Below are positions 18,443 to 28,016 of a stretch of DNA of 64,000 nt, one piece after another. The stretch's first letter is position 1. The number at the start of each line of letters is the position of its first letter. The notes beneath the pieces were generated by a model. That model ran no database searches. It saw only the letters and a list, made by a program, of their open reading frames with translations, and was not told the origin of the DNA. Location: the NCBI RefSeq assembly GCF_000725385.1, contig NZ_CP008884.1, forward strand, positions 1,426,001-1,490,000, read 5' to 3'. The position numbers were made by a program, and so were the translations under genes. Origin of the DNA: Dyella japonica A8 (lineage in GTDB: Bacteria > Pseudomonadota > Gammaproteobacteria > Xanthomonadales > Rhodanobacteraceae).

Positions 18443-18681
18443 CGGGTTCTCCGGAGCTGGACGCGACGTCATCGCGGAATGTTTCTCCCGTCGTCCGCAA
18501 AAACACTTAGGTAGCGGCCGTCGTCGAGTGCATTATGCGGATGTACGCTCCGTTCGCCGCAAGGACCGGCGCCATCGGCCCGGGAAATGGTTCAGCCGGC
18601 CGCCATCTCCGGTTCACGCCGTGTTTCGGCTAAGAGCCTGTTCCCAAGTCCCGCGGAGGCGGGTTACCATCGCCCGGCCTT

Positions 18682-18755
18682 GCGGGTGTAGCTCAATGGT
18701 AGAGCTGTAGCTTCCCAAGCTACTGACGAGGGTTCGATTCCCTTCACCCGCTCCA
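18682..18755 (+). tRNA. tRNA-Gly (anticodon CCC)
   Basis: A 74-nt cloverleaf including the encoded CCA. The acceptor arm is GCGGGTG paired with CACCCGC and the D arm is GCTC..GAGC. The anticodon stem GTAGC/GCTAC encloses the loop TTCCCAA, so the anticodon is CCC, reading GGG. The T arm contains GGTTCGATTCC. It closely follows the layout of E. coli glyU. Confidence 0.96.
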
Positions 18756-18811
18756 TTTTGCTCCCGGCCCCTCCGAGCCCCTACACGTAGACCCTGCGGC
18801 GCGCGCTGATC

Positions 18812-19263
18812 ATGGCGGATGTGATTACCCTCGGCTGGCGGGAGCGCCTGGCATTGCCGATGCTCGGCATTCCCTTGCTCAAAGCCAAGCTTGATACCGG
18901 CGCGCGCAGCAGTTCGCTGCATGTCGATACGCTGGAAAGCTTCGAGCGCGCGGGCGATACATGGCTGCGCTTTTCCGTCACCGTGGGCGGGCGCCATCGG
19001 GTGGCCGTCACCTGCGAAACGGTTGCCCTGGATCGTCGCGCCGTCACCGACACGGGCGGGCGGCGCACCATGCGCTGGTTCATACGTACCGACGTTGTCC
19101 TGGCAGGGGAACGTTTTGCCGTGGACATCAATCTGACCGACAGGCGCCATATGCTGTTCCCCATGTTGCTCGGGCGCAGCGCGCTGCACGGGCGGTTCCT
19201 GGTGGATCCCGCGCTTTCCTATTCACAGTCCCGGCCGATCAGGGCGGGCACGACGGGTATTTC

Positions 19264-19267
<4 letters not shown>
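18812..19267 (+). CDS. Putative ATP-dependent zinc protease / retropepsin-like protein linked to rimK
   Basis: A 151-residue protein with the motif [16 protein letters not shown] (DTGA at about 28-31). This is the aspartic-protease-like signature of a family annotated as putative ATP-dependent zinc protease or retropepsin-like. [22 protein letters not shown] is the conserved second half. Members are regularly encoded beside rimK and are thought to act on the same ribosomal protein S6 tail system or related poly-glutamate chemistry; that role is inferred. Its stop overlaps the rimK start (ATGA), so the two are translationally coupled. It lies 56 bp after tRNA-Gly. Confidence 0.85.
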
Positions 19268-20187
<920 letters not shown>

Positions 20188-20299
20188 CCGGACGGCCCTA
20201 CGCCGACTGGCACTTTGACCACCCCGTCAGGCGGGCCTACCATCCTTGGTTCCTGCAGGGCGCGTCCCGAGGGGGGATGCGGCAGGGTGGAGGACGAGC

Positions 20300-20782
20300 A
20301 TGAAGCGCAAGCTGTGGCTGCCGGTTGCGGTGGCGATGATGGTGTTGCAGGTGGCGACGGTCCAGGCGAAGGAAACCAAGCCTGATGTGAAGGCCAATAC
20401 CAAGGACGAGTTTGCCGCGGTAGCCGATCACGTTCGCCAGCAGATGGGCCCCGGCGGGCGGTTCGAAAACGTCGACAAGGACGATCAGGCCACGGTCAAT
20501 CGCGACCTCAGCAACATGTCGTCGCTGTACGACAAGTTCGGCACGGTCGACGCGATGGACCAGTCAACCAAGGTCGAGCTTTACAACAACCAGTCCGAGG
20601 TCAACGCGATCCTGACGCGCCATGACGCGGATCGCGAGGTCTGTGAGCAGGTCAAGCCGATGGGCTCCAATATTCCCAAGACGGTGTGCCGCACGCAGCG
20701 CCAGATCGACCAGGAAAATGGTTCCGCGCAGCGTTTCATGCAGGACCAGAGCCAGCGCACCCAGCTGAAGGGCGGCCATTGA
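20300..20782 (+). CDS. Secreted protein of unknown function
   Basis: A 160-residue protein with a clear signal peptide (MKRKLWLPVAVAMMVLQVATVQA, probable cleavage after residue 23). The mature part is mostly helical and polar. It includes VRQQMGPGGRFENVDKDDQATVNRDL-type segments and two cysteines (in DREVCEQ and KTVCRTQ) that could form one disulfide. The ending DQENGSAQRFMQDQSQ is very hydrophilic. I do not recognise a named domain. It resembles short periplasmic proteins found in many Xanthomonadales. The ATG at 20300 has a GGAGGA site; the longer in-frame start at 20246 would destroy the signal peptide. Confidence 0.75.
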   Translation: MKRKLWLPVAVAMMVLQVATVQAKETKPDVKANTKDEFAAVADHVRQQMGPGGRFENVDKDDQATVNRDLSNMSSLYDKFGTVDAMDQSTKVELYNNQSEVNAILTRHDADREVCEQVKPMGSNIPKTVCRTQRQIDQENGSAQRFMQDQSQRTQLKGGH

Positions 20783-20914
20783 GTTAACGCCGGCGTGAGT
20801 ACCGGTTAACTGCCGTGTAACCGCGCGGCACCTATAAAGGCCCCACTGCAATTTGCTCGGCACTTTCCGCAAGGTCTGGCGACAGCAGATTTCGGTATCG
20901 GGGCAGTAGCTTGG

Positions 20915-20956
20915 GCCCAGGCGAGCGACCATGTGTCGATCCGCCTGGGCTTTTTT
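20915..20956 (+). terminator. Rho-independent terminator (possible end of a small RNA)
   Basis: A perfect 9-bp stem GCCCAGGCG/CGCCTGGGC (20915-20923 and 20942-20950) encloses a second small stem CGAC/GTCG. It is followed directly by TTTTTT. It lies 133 bases after the stop of the secreted-protein gene and before the response regulator. It could end that gene's transcript or a separate small RNA starting near the TATAAA at 20833. Confidence 0.8.
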
Positions 20957-21074
20957 CTTGCCCGATTTTCGCCCTTGTTCAGCTTTGCCGCCCGCCAGGG
21001 CCCCTTTCCGTTACGCAAGCTTGTTAAGCTTGCTGCCCCGGCCGGCCCTGAGGCTGGCTGCGTATGGAGGACGC

Positions 21075-21761
21075 ATGCGCGTACTGGTGATCGAAGACAA
21101 CAGCGATATCGCCACCAACATCGGCGATTATCTGGAAGACCGCGGCCATGTGGTCGATTTCGCCGGCGACGGCGTCACCGGCCTGCATCTGGCCGTGGTG
21201 CATGATTTCGACGTCATTGTGCTCGACCTGACCCTGCCCGGCATGGACGGCCTGGACGTCGCCCGCAAGTTGCGCCACGAAGCGCACAAGCAGACGCCCA
21301 TCCTCATGCTTACCGCGCGCGACGCGCTGGAGCAGAAGCTGACCGGCTTCGAGTCGGGTGCCGATGACTACATGACCAAGCCGTTCGCCCTGCAGGAGCT
21401 GGCGGCGCGCCTGGAAGTGCTGGCCCGTCGCGGCAAGGGTCCGCAGAGCCGCGTGCTCAAGGTGGGCGACCTCACCTACAACCTCGACACGCTCACGGTG
21501 ACCCGCGAAGGCAAGTCGATCCAGCTCAACCCGATCGGCCTCAAGCTGCTGCAGGCACTCATGGAGGCCAGCCCGTCCGTGGTGACGCGACAGGACCTGG
21601 AACAGCGCGTGTGGGGCGAGGAACTGCCCGACAGCGATTCGCTGCGTGTGCACATCCACGGTCTGCGTGCGGCGATCGACAAGCCGTTCGAGAAGCCGTT
21701 GATCCATACGCGTCACGGCATCGGTTACAGGATGGTCGAGCCGGATGCAGTCCAGGCGTAA
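21075..21761 (+). CDS. OmpR-family response regulator (ColR/VgrR-like)
   Basis: A 228-residue two-component regulator. The receiver domain has acidic residues at EDN (7-9), phosphorylation site Asp51 in VLDLTLPGMDG, and Lys102 in MTKPF. The C-terminal winged helix includes KSIQLNPIGLKLLQALMEASP and DSDSLRVHIHGLRAAIDKPFEKPLIHTRHGIGYRM. The sequence SDSLRxHxHxLRxxIDKPFxKPLxHTxHGxGYR closely resembles ColR/VgrR of pseudomonads and xanthomonads, so a link to envelope or metal stress is plausible but inferred. The ATG at 21075 has GGAGG. Its 3' end overlaps the sensor kinase by 17 bp. Confidence 0.92.
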   Translation: MRVLVIEDNSDIATNIGDYLEDRGHVVDFAGDGVTGLHLAVVHDFDVIVLDLTLPGMDGLDVARKLRHEAHKQTPILMLTARDALEQKLTGFESGADDYMTKPFALQELAARLEVLARRGKGPQSRVLKVGDLTYNLDTLTVTREGKSIQLNPIGLKLLQALMEASPSVVTRQDLEQRVWGEELPDSDSLRVHIHGLRAAIDKPFEKPLIHTRHGIGYRMVEPDAVQA

Positions 21762-23028
21762 GCTCAGGTTCCGCCTGGTCGTCTCCTTCGCGCTGTTCGG
21801 CTTCGGCCTCAGCGCGTTGTTTGCATTTGCGGCGCTGAATATCCGTACCAGGGTCGAAAACCAGCTCATTACGACCAGCCTTCAGGAAGAGGTCGATCAC
21901 CTTAATCAACAGGTGCTCGAACACTCTGATCGCGCGCCTTCTTTCGATATCGTGAAGGCGTTCTCGTGGAGCGATCGTACGATCTACAAAGCCCCTCTGA
22001 CCTGGCAGGGGCTGGATACGGGCGTTCACGACGTTTTTGAGCCAGGCCCCGACGGCCGGATGCACCATTACAAGCTTGCGGTGCGCCGCAAAGATGGCGT
22101 TATCACGTTTATGCAGTTTGATGTGTCCCGGGATGAGCTGGGCAAGCAGCAACTGCTTTTTAGCGTCATTGGTGCAGTGTTCGTCTTCGGTCTTTTGTCG
22201 CTTGTGCTGGGCTTTTGGTTGTCACGCAAGGTGCTAAAGCCCGTGAGCGAGTTGGCGCGCCGCCTCAGAGATTTCCGCAAGGCCGGCAAGGCAGAACCAC
22301 TCGCGCCTCATTTCGCCGACGACGAGGTCGGCGAGCTGGCGCTGGCCTTGGACGAGTACTCGCAACGCCTTACCGCGATGGTGGAGCGCGACCGTGAGTT
22401 CAACTCCGACGTGAGCCATGAACTGCGCACGCCGCTGGCGGTCATCTCCAGTACGACCGAGCTTCTGCAGGGCTCACCGGACCTCACCGACAAGCTGCGC
22501 GAGCGCCTCAAGCGCATCGAGCGTTCGTCGCGCCAGGCCACGGAACTGATCGAGGCCCTGCTGCTGCTCTCCCGCGCCGAACGCCGCGGCCCCACGCGTG
22601 GCGAAACCACGGAAGTGGCCAAGGTGGCGTCGGACGTCATCGAAAGCCAGCGTCCGCAGATGCGCGACAAGCCGCTGGAAGTGGAACTGATCGTCAGGCA
22701 GCCGGTGAGCGTGAATGCGCCTGCATCCGTGCTGGCCGTGGCGCTGACCAACCTGATCGGCAACGCCATCAAGTACACCCTCGAAGGCCGCGTCACCGTC
22801 GAGGTGAGCGCGGGTCGCATCGAAGTGATCGATACCGGCCCGGGCATCAAGCCCGAGGATGCCGAGCGCCTGTTCCAGCGTGGCGTGCGCGGCGAAGGCG
22901 CGGGCGGCAGCGGCGCGGGCCTGGGCCTCGCCATCGTGCGTCGCCTGTGCGACCTCTACGGCTGGGATGTGTCGATGCGTCCACGCACGAATACCAACGG
23001 CGCCATCGCGAGCATCGCGTTTCAGTAA
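21745..23028 (+). CDS. Sensor histidine kinase (partner of the preceding regulator)
   Basis: A 427-residue inner-membrane kinase. TM1 is about residues 8-31, followed by a periplasmic domain of about 105 residues, TM2 about 137-160 and a HAMP-like linker. The H box is FNSDVSHELRTPLAV with His225. The N box is LTNLIGNAIKYT, followed by DTGPGIK and GAGLGLAIVRR. The overlap with the response regulator gene indicates coupled translation. The part coding for the periplasmic domain and TM2 (about 21840-22240) is visibly poorer in G+C and uses more codons such as AAT, CTT and TTT than the rest. This suggests a mosaic origin. The ligand is unknown. Confidence 0.92.
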   Translation: MQSRRKLRFRLVVSFALFGFGLSALFAFAALNIRTRVENQLITTSLQEEVDHLNQQVLEHSDRAPSFDIVKAFSWSDRTIYKAPLTWQGLDTGVHDVFEPGPDGRMHHYKLAVRRKDGVITFMQFDVSRDELGKQQLLFSVIGAVFVFGLLSLVLGFWLSRKVLKPVSELARRLRDFRKAGKAEPLAPHFADDEVGELALALDEYSQRLTAMVERDREFNSDVSHELRTPLAVISSTTELLQGSPDLTDKLRERLKRIERSSRQATELIEALLLLSRAERRGPTRGETTEVAKVASDVIESQRPQMRDKPLEVELIVRQPVSVNAPASVLAVALTNLIGNAIKYTLEGRVTVEVSAGRIEVIDTGPGIKPEDAERLFQRGVRGEGAGGSGAGLGLAIVRRLCDLYGWDVSMRPRTNTNGAIASIAFQ

Positions 23029-23054
23029 GCCGCGGCCCCCTGGTCCGCCATGCT

Positions 23055-23108
23055 CTTGCCGTCATTCCCGCGAACCCCTTTTCGGGGTTCGCGGGAATGA
23101 CGGGCAAG
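23055..23108. repeat. REP-like long hairpin between convergent genes
   Basis: The arms carry gtcattcccgcgaacccc and its complement around a TTTTC loop, with flanking CTTGCC/GGGCAAG extending the stem to about 24 pairs. It sits between the convergent histidine kinase and ilvE genes, where it could act as a two-way terminator or mRNA-stabilising element. Confidence 0.8.
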
Positions 23109-23127
23109 AACGCGATTTCCTTGTCGC

Positions 23128-24045
23128 TTAGAGCGGTTCCAGCCAACCCCACTGGTCATTGGTCTTGCCGTTGAACAGGCCGAAGAACAGCTCCTGCAGG
23201 CGACGCGTCACGCGGCCGGCCTTGCCGTTGCCGATCTGCTTGCCGTCCACCGAGCGGATCGGGGTGATTTCCGCCGCCGTGCCGCACATCAGCAGTTCGT
23301 CGCACAGGTAGAGGTATTCGCGCGGAATATCGCGCTCGACCACCTCGATGCCATCCTCGTGGGCCAGCGTCTTCAGCGTGTCGCGCGTGATGCCGGTAAG
23401 GATGGAGGCACTGGCCGGGGTGGTGTGCAGCACGCCATCGAACACCAGGAACAGGTTCTCGCCCGCGCCTTCGCTGAGCAGGCCGGTGGAGGCCATGGCA
23501 ATGCCTTCGCCGAAGCCCAGGCGACGCGCCTCGCGCGCGATCAGCTGACCGGAAAGATAGTTGCCGCCCGCCTTGGCACCGGCCGGAATGGTGTTGGGCG
23601 CAAAGCGCTGCCAGCTCGATACGCAGGCCTCGATGCCCGTTTCCAGCGCCTCAGGGCCGAGGTAGGGGCCCATGGCCCACGAGGCGACCGCCACGTCGAT
23701 CGGCGTTTCGGCGGAGAGGCCGAAACCGCCCAGGCCACGATAGGCGACCGGGCGCAGGTAGGCGGCGGACAAGCCGTTCTTGCGAACCACCTCGCGGCAG
23801 GCGGCGGCCAGCTCGTCCTGCGAGTATGGCAGGACCATGTCGTAGATCTTGGCGGACTGGTACAGGCGCTTGAGGTGATCGGTCAGGCGAAAGATCGCCG
23901 CGCCATCCGGCGTTGCATAACTGCGGATGCCTTCGAATACCGAGGAGCCGTAATGCAGGGCGTGCGCCATCACGTGGACGGTGGCGTCCTGCCAGGGCTT
24001 GATGGTGCCGTTCTGCCAGATCCAGTCGGGGTACTGCTGCGCCAT
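23128..24045 (-). CDS. ilvE: Branched-chain amino acid aminotransferase
   Basis: A 305-residue PLP-dependent fold-type IV transaminase acting in the last step of valine, leucine and isoleucine synthesis. It starts MAQQYPDWIWQNGTIKPWQD. Key blocks are VMAHALHYGSSVFEGIR, YLRPVAYRG, AKAGGNYLSGQLIAREA with the PLP-binding Lys, STGLLSEGAGENLF, ILTGITRDT and CGTAAEITPIRSVDG. Length is normal for IlvE. The ATG at 24045 is preceded by a GGAG site. The upstream extension to 24210 is not protein-like. It stands alone between the two-component system (convergent) and a small secreted-protein gene. Confidence 0.96.
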   Translation of the reverse strand: MAQQYPDWIWQNGTIKPWQDATVHVMAHALHYGSSVFEGIRSYATPDGAAIFRLTDHLKRLYQSAKIYDMVLPYSQDELAAACREVVRKNGLSAAYLRPVAYRGLGGFGLSAETPIDVAVASWAMGPYLGPEALETGIEACVSSWQRFAPNTIPAGAKAGGNYLSGQLIAREARRLGFGEGIAMASTGLLSEGAGENLFLVFDGVLHTTPASASILTGITRDTLKTLAHEDGIEVVERDIPREYLYLCDELLMCGTAAEITPIRSVDGKQIGNGKAGRVTRRLQELFFGLFNGKTNDQWGWLEPL

Positions 24046-24130
24046 GGGGGGATCTCCGGGGGAAAAAATCACGCCATGATACCGCGCGCGCCCACCCCCG
24101 CGATTTTGCGCAGCACCAAAGCCCTTGGGT

Positions 24131-24706
24131 TCAGCCCGAGGCGCGCAGCCAGAGGCAGCCCGAGCGATGCACGATGGTGAAGCGGCTTTCGTGCGGCGTG
24201 CCAGAGCCATCGTTCGCGGCCGTATGCACGATCAGCCGGTCCGGATCCCCGCCGCCCTGCCTGAGCGGGGCGTCCTCGCCAGCACCCGAGGGCGGCACGC
24301 TGTCGTCACCCGGTGCATTGACGTCCAGCAAGGGCCGTTGCATCAGCGCTCCCAGCGAGCGGATGTCGGCCACGACCGCGTCGCGGCCGACACCATTCCA
24401 GATCATCAGCCCCGCCAGCCGGTTCGGGTCACGCGCGGCAAAGGCATCGACCATGCTCTGGCGCAATTGATCGACCGAGGTGGCGCAGGTGATCGCCGGC
24501 GGGGCGACGGGGGCCGCGTTCGACAAGCCCGGCGGCGCCGATGTGGGCGCCGGTGGTGGATTGACGGGCGTTGCCTGCAGCGCGGCGCAGGGCTGGTCGG
24601 TGAACAACGGGTTGCCATCCGCGCCGATGCAGCGATGAATGCCACCCTGCGCCATCACGCACAACGGAAGCAGGAACAACAACAGCACCAGACAGGCTCG
24701 CATCAT
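24131..24706 (-). CDS. Secreted protein with DUF4124-like N-terminus
   Basis: A 191-residue exported protein. A signal peptide (residues 1-19, ending VMAQ) is followed by IHRCIGADGNPLFTDQPC, the short beta-rich Cys-containing module found in DUF4124-type periplasmic proteins. A Pro/Ala-rich linker (about 45-72) leads to a C-terminal domain of about 115 residues without recognised family; it has one Cys near its start and one near its end. The molecular role is unknown. The gene lies between ilvE and metF on the same strand with short gaps (85 and 28 bp), so co-transcription is possible. Two adjacent Met codons make the exact start uncertain by one residue. Confidence 0.75.
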   Translation of the reverse strand: MMRACLVLLLFLLPLCVMAQGGIHRCIGADGNPLFTDQPCAALQATPVNPPPAPTSAPPGLSNAAPVAPPAITCATSVDQLRQSMVDAFAARDPNRLAGLMIWNGVGRDAVVADIRSLGALMQRPLLDVNAPGDDSVPPSGAGEDAPLRQGGGDPDRLIVHTAANDGSGTPHESRFTIVHRSGCLWLRASG

Positions 24707-24734
24707 CCAGCGAGCTTACGCCCGGCGCCGTGGG

Positions 24735-25562
24735 TTATCCGTGCAGCCGGTCCAGAATCGCGCGCGTGGGGCGAGCGCGGTTCAGGGTATAGAAGTGCAG
24801 GCCCGGTGCGCCGCCATCGAGCAGTCGCCGGCACAGCTGTGCCACGACATCGGCGCCCAGTTCGCGGATCGATGCCGCATCGTCGCCGTGCGCCTGCATG
24901 CGCTTGACGATCCAGCGGGGAATTTCCGCGCCGCACATGTCAGAGAACCGCTTGAGCTGGGAGAAGTTCGCGATCGGCATGATGCCGGGCACGATCGGCA
25001 CGTTCACGCCCAGCCGCCGTGCGTCGTCGACAAAGCGGAAATATGCATCCGCGTTGAAGAAGTACTGCGTGATCGCGCCGTTCGCGCCCGCATCCACCTT
25101 GGCCTTGAAGTGCCGCAGGTCGGCGAGCGCGTCATCGGCCTGCGGATGGGTTTCCGGATACGCCGCCACTTCGATGTGGAAGTGGTCACCCGTGTGTTCG
25201 CGGATGAAGCGGACCAGCTCCGAGGCATAGCGGAAGTCGCCGGGGGAGGCCATGCCGGAGGGCAGGTCCCCGCGCAGCGCAACGATGCGGCGATAGCCGG
25301 CGGCGCGGTAGTCGTCCAGCAGTGCCGCCAGTTCGGCGCGCGTGCCGCCGACGCAGGAAAGATGCGGCGCGACCGGCAGCCCATGCCGGGTGTGCAGGCG
25401 ATGCACCGTTTCGCCGGTATAGCTCAGCGTCGACCCGCCCGCGCCAAAGGTCACGGAGACATATTCAGGGGCATGCGGCTTGAGCAGCGTGGCGGTCTGG
25501 TCGAGCTGGGCGCGCTGCTCATCGGTCTTGGGCGGGAAGAACTCAAAGCTGATGGACGACAT
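24735..25562 (-). CDS. metF: 5,10-methylenetetrahydrofolate reductase
   Basis: A 275-residue flavoenzyme that reduces methylene-THF to methyl-THF, the methyl donor for methionine synthesis. It starts [13 protein letters not shown]. Core blocks are [59 protein letters not shown] and VPGIMPI. Length and order are typical. The ATG at 25562 matches family N-termini; the frame continues upstream through the palindrome and is rejected. A 28-bp palindrome lies 37-64 bases before the start and resembles one before metK. It is divergent from the cbb3 oxidase operon. Confidence 0.97.
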   Translation of the reverse strand: MSSISFEFFPPKTDEQRAQLDQTATLLKPHAPEYVSVTFGAGGSTLSYTGETVHRLHTRHGLPVAPHLSCVGGTRAELAALLDDYRAAGYRRIVALRGDLPSGMASPGDFRYASELVRFIREHTGDHFHIEVAAYPETHPQADDALADLRHFKAKVDAGANGAITQYFFNADAYFRFVDDARRLGVNVPIVPGIMPIANFSQLKRFSDMCGAEIPRWIVKRMQAHGDDAASIRELGADVVAQLCRRLLDGGAPGLHFYTLNRARPTRAILDRLHG

Positions 25563-25598
25563 CGAGGCGATCCCTGTGGAAGTGGCTGTCGGGAGTAT

Positions 25599-25626
25599 AT
25601 ATCTCTTTTTCGCGATAGAGAGATAT
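25599..25626. promoter_or_regulatory. 28-bp palindromic operator upstream of metF
   Basis: The left half ATATCTCTTTTTCG and the complement of the right half, ATATCTCTCTATCG, agree at 12 of 14 positions. It lies 37-64 bp upstream of metF. A related sequence sits just before metK (48424-48451). The likely reader is a methionine-cycle repressor, for example an ArsR-type SahR-like protein; that name is an inference from known proteobacterial Met regulons. Confidence 0.7.
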
Positions 25627-25699
25627 TTATTCATCAGAGCCCCGAAACACGGGGTGCGCGGCCTGCGACAAACCGCGTCACCGCTACCGGGGCGTGTCG

Positions 25700-25713
25700 T
25701 TGATCCAGATCAA
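25700..25713. promoter_or_regulatory. FNR/Anr box upstream of ccoN
   Basis: TTGATccagATCAA is a perfect FNR-type palindrome. Its centre is 70 bp before the ccoN start. If it acts at -41.5, transcription would begin near 25748, with only a weak -10 (AGACTT). Oxygen-dependent activation of cbb3 oxidase by FNR/Anr is well established in other proteobacteria. Confidence 0.85.
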
Positions 25714-25776
25714 TTGCTGGACCCTGGCCGCCCCCCAGACTTCTCGCCGTTCAGTTTTTGCCTAGGAGTGGGCCTC

Positions 25777-27222
25777 ATGGTGGGCGTCGAGGGGAGTTAC
25801 AACGACAAGGTCATACGGCAGTTCTCCGTGATGACCGTGGTCTGGGGCGTGGTCGGCATGCTGGTGGGCGTTTTCATCGCCGCCCAGCTGTACTGGCCGG
25901 CCCTCAATTTCGATGTGCCGTGGCTCAGCTACGGCCGCCTGCGTCCGCTGCATACCAATGCGGTGATCTTCGCCTTCGGTGGTTGCGCGCTGTTCGCCAC
26001 CAGCCTCTACACCGTGCAGCGCACCTGCCACGTAAGGCTGATTTCCGACAAGCTCGCCTCGTTCGTGTTCTGGGGCTGGCAGCTGGTGATCGTGGCCGCC
26101 GCCATCTCGCTGCCGCTGGGCTACACGCAGGGCAAGGAATACGCCGAACTGGAATGGCCCATCGACGTGCTCATCACCATCGTATGGGTGGCGTACGCCG
26201 TGCTGTTCTTCGGCACCATCGTCAAGCGCAAGGTGAAACACATCTACGTCGCCAACTGGTTCTACGGCGCGTACATCATCACCATCGCGCTGCTGCACGT
26301 GGTCAACAACCTGGCCATTCCCGCCGGCTGGATGAAGTCGTATTCGGTGTACTCCGGCGCTGTCGACGCGATGGTGCAGTGGTGGTACGGCCATAACGCC
26401 GTGGGCTTTTTCCTGACCACCGCCTTCCTCGGCATGATGTATTACTTCGTGCCCAAGCAGGCCGGTCGCCCGATCTACTCTTACCGCCTGTCGATCGTGC
26501 ACTTCTGGGCATTGATCGCCATCTACATGTGGGCGGGCCCGCACCACCTGCAGTACACGGCGTTGCCGGACTGGGCGCAATCGCTGGGCATGGTGTTCTC
26601 GCTGGTGCTGCTGGCGCCGTCGTGGGGCGGTGCAATCAACGGCATCCTCACCCTGTCGGGCGTTTGGTACAAGCTACGCACCGATCCCATCCTCAAGTTC
26701 CTCATCGTCTCGCTCTCGTTCTACATGATGAGCACGTTCGAGGGGCCGATGATGTCGATCAAGACGGTCAACTCGCTCAGCCACTACACCGACTGGACCA
26801 TCGGCCATGTGCATGCTGGCGCGCTGGGCTGGGTGGCGATGATCTCCATCGGCTCGATCTACGCCATGCTGCCGCGCCTGCTGCACCTGCCCAAGATGTA
26901 TTCGGTCAAGCTGATCGACCTGCATTTCTGGCTGCACACCATCGGCGTGGTCGTCTACATCGCCGCCATGTGGATTGCCGGCGTCACGCAGGGCCTGATG
27001 TGGCGTGCCACCGATGCGGAAACCGGCACGCTGGTCTACTCGTTCGTCGAAGCGCTCAACGCCACCAAGCCGTACTACCTGTTCCGCCTTGGCGGCGGCC
27101 TGATCGTGTTGTCCGGCATGTTCGTGATGGGCTGGAACGTGTTCAAGACCTTCCGCCTGACCGCCGCGAGCACCGCGCCAGAACCACTGCTCGCGCCCGA
27201 TGCCGCGGACGCCCGTGCCTGA
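25777..27222 (+). CDS. ccoN: cbb3-type cytochrome c oxidase subunit I
   Basis: The 481-residue catalytic subunit of the high-affinity cbb3 terminal oxidase, with twelve or so transmembrane helices binding heme b, heme b3 and CuB. His59 in [14 protein letters not shown] is a low-spin heme ligand. [13 protein letters not shown] carries the CuB-ligand His, [12 protein letters not shown] two more His, and [11 protein letters not shown] the heme ligands. The start at 25777 is set by TAGGAGTG eight bases upstream; longer frames run into the divergent metF. It is first in an operon of at least nine genes, and the FNR box upstream implies expression at low oxygen. Confidence 0.97.
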   Translation: MVGVEGSYNDKVIRQFSVMTVVWGVVGMLVGVFIAAQLYWPALNFDVPWLSYGRLRPLHTNAVIFAFGGCALFATSLYTVQRTCHVRLISDKLASFVFWGWQLVIVAAAISLPLGYTQGKEYAELEWPIDVLITIVWVAYAVLFFGTIVKRKVKHIYVANWFYGAYIITIALLHVVNNLAIPAGWMKSYSVYSGAVDAMVQWWYGHNAVGFFLTTAFLGMMYYFVPKQAGRPIYSYRLSIVHFWALIAIYMWAGPHHLQYTALPDWAQSLGMVFSLVLLAPSWGGAINGILTLSGVWYKLRTDPILKFLIVSLSFYMMSTFEGPMMSIKTVNSLSHYTDWTIGHVHAGALGWVAMISIGSIYAMLPRLLHLPKMYSVKLIDLHFWLHTIGVVVYIAAMWIAGVTQGLMWRATDAETGTLVYSFVEALNATKPYYLFRLGGGLIVLSGMFVMGWNVFKTFRLTAASTAPEPLLAPDAADARA

Positions 27223-27232
27223 GGGAACAGAC

Positions 27233-27874
27233 ATGAGCCAGACACACGCCAAACTCGAAAAGAACATCGGCCTCATGGCCATCCTGGTCGCCGTGGCCGT
27301 CTCCTTCGGTGGCCTCGCCGAAATCGTGCCGTTGATGTTCCAGGCCGAAACCATCAAGCCTTTGCCCGGCATCAAGCCTTATCCCGCGCTGGAGCTCGCG
27401 GGCCGCGACGTGTACGTCCGCGAGGGTTGCTATAACTGCCATTCGCAGATGGTGCGCACGCTGCGTTTCGAAACGGAGCGCTACGGCCATTACTCGCTTG
27501 CCGGTGAATCGGTCTACGACCACCCGTTCCAGTGGGGAAGCAAGCGCACCGGTCCCGATCTCGCCCGTGTTGGCCTGCGCGGCTACTCCGACGACTGGCA
27601 TCGCGCGCATCTGCACAACCCGCGCGACGTCGTGCCGGAATCCAACATGCCGGCGTACCCGTGGCTGGCCGGCAACAAGCTGGATGGCGCGGAAGTCGCC
27701 CAGCACATGCGCGCGCTCAAGCGCATTGGTGACCCTTACAGCGACGCAGACATCGAGGGAGCCGCCAAGGCGGTCGAAGGCAAGACCGAGCTCGACGCCG
27801 TCATCGCCTACCTGCAGGGGCTGGGTACCCACGTCTCGCAGGCCGATATGCAGACCGCCGAAGGAGTGGAGTGA
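27233..27874 (+). CDS. ccoO: cbb3-type cytochrome c oxidase subunit II (monoheme cytochrome c)
   Basis: A 213-residue membrane-anchored cytochrome. One N-terminal helix (about residues 12-35, [20 protein letters not shown]) is followed by a periplasmic domain with the heme c site CYNCH (Cys66, Cys69, His70). [11 protein letters not shown] and [10 protein letters not shown] follow; the latter contains the axial Met. It passes electrons from CcoP to CcoN. It starts ten bases after ccoN and is followed one base later by ccoQ. Confidence 0.97.
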   Translation: MSQTHAKLEKNIGLMAILVAVAVSFGGLAEIVPLMFQAETIKPLPGIKPYPALELAGRDVYVREGCYNCHSQMVRTLRFETERYGHYSLAGESVYDHPFQWGSKRTGPDLARVGLRGYSDDWHRAHLHNPRDVVPESNMPAYPWLAGNKLDGAEVAQHMRALKRIGDPYSDADIEGAAKAVEGKTELDAVIAYLQGLGTHVSQADMQTAEGVE

Positions 27875-27875
27875 G

Positions 27876-28016
27876 ATGGTGCCAGGACTGATTACGGCGG
27901 CCCTGCTCGTGCTCTTCGTGGGCGGAAGCATCTGGCTGTGGCGGCCGAGCGTGAAGCCGGCCATGGATGCCGCGGCGCAGATGCCGCTGGACGATGACAA
28001 GGAGGAGATCGCATGA
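27876..28016 (+). CDS. ccoQ: cbb3-type oxidase small subunit CcoQ
   Basis: A 46-residue membrane peptide beginning MVPGLITAALLVLFVGGSIW, then a short acidic tail (PLDDDKEEIA). CcoQ stabilises the oxidase complex. It begins one base after the ccoO stop and its own stop overlaps the ccoP start (ATGA). Its size, one transmembrane helix and position between ccoO and ccoP identify it. It is too short for many gene callers. Confidence 0.9.
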   Translation: MVPGLITAALLVLFVGGSIWLWRPSVKPAMDAAAQMPLDDDKEEIA

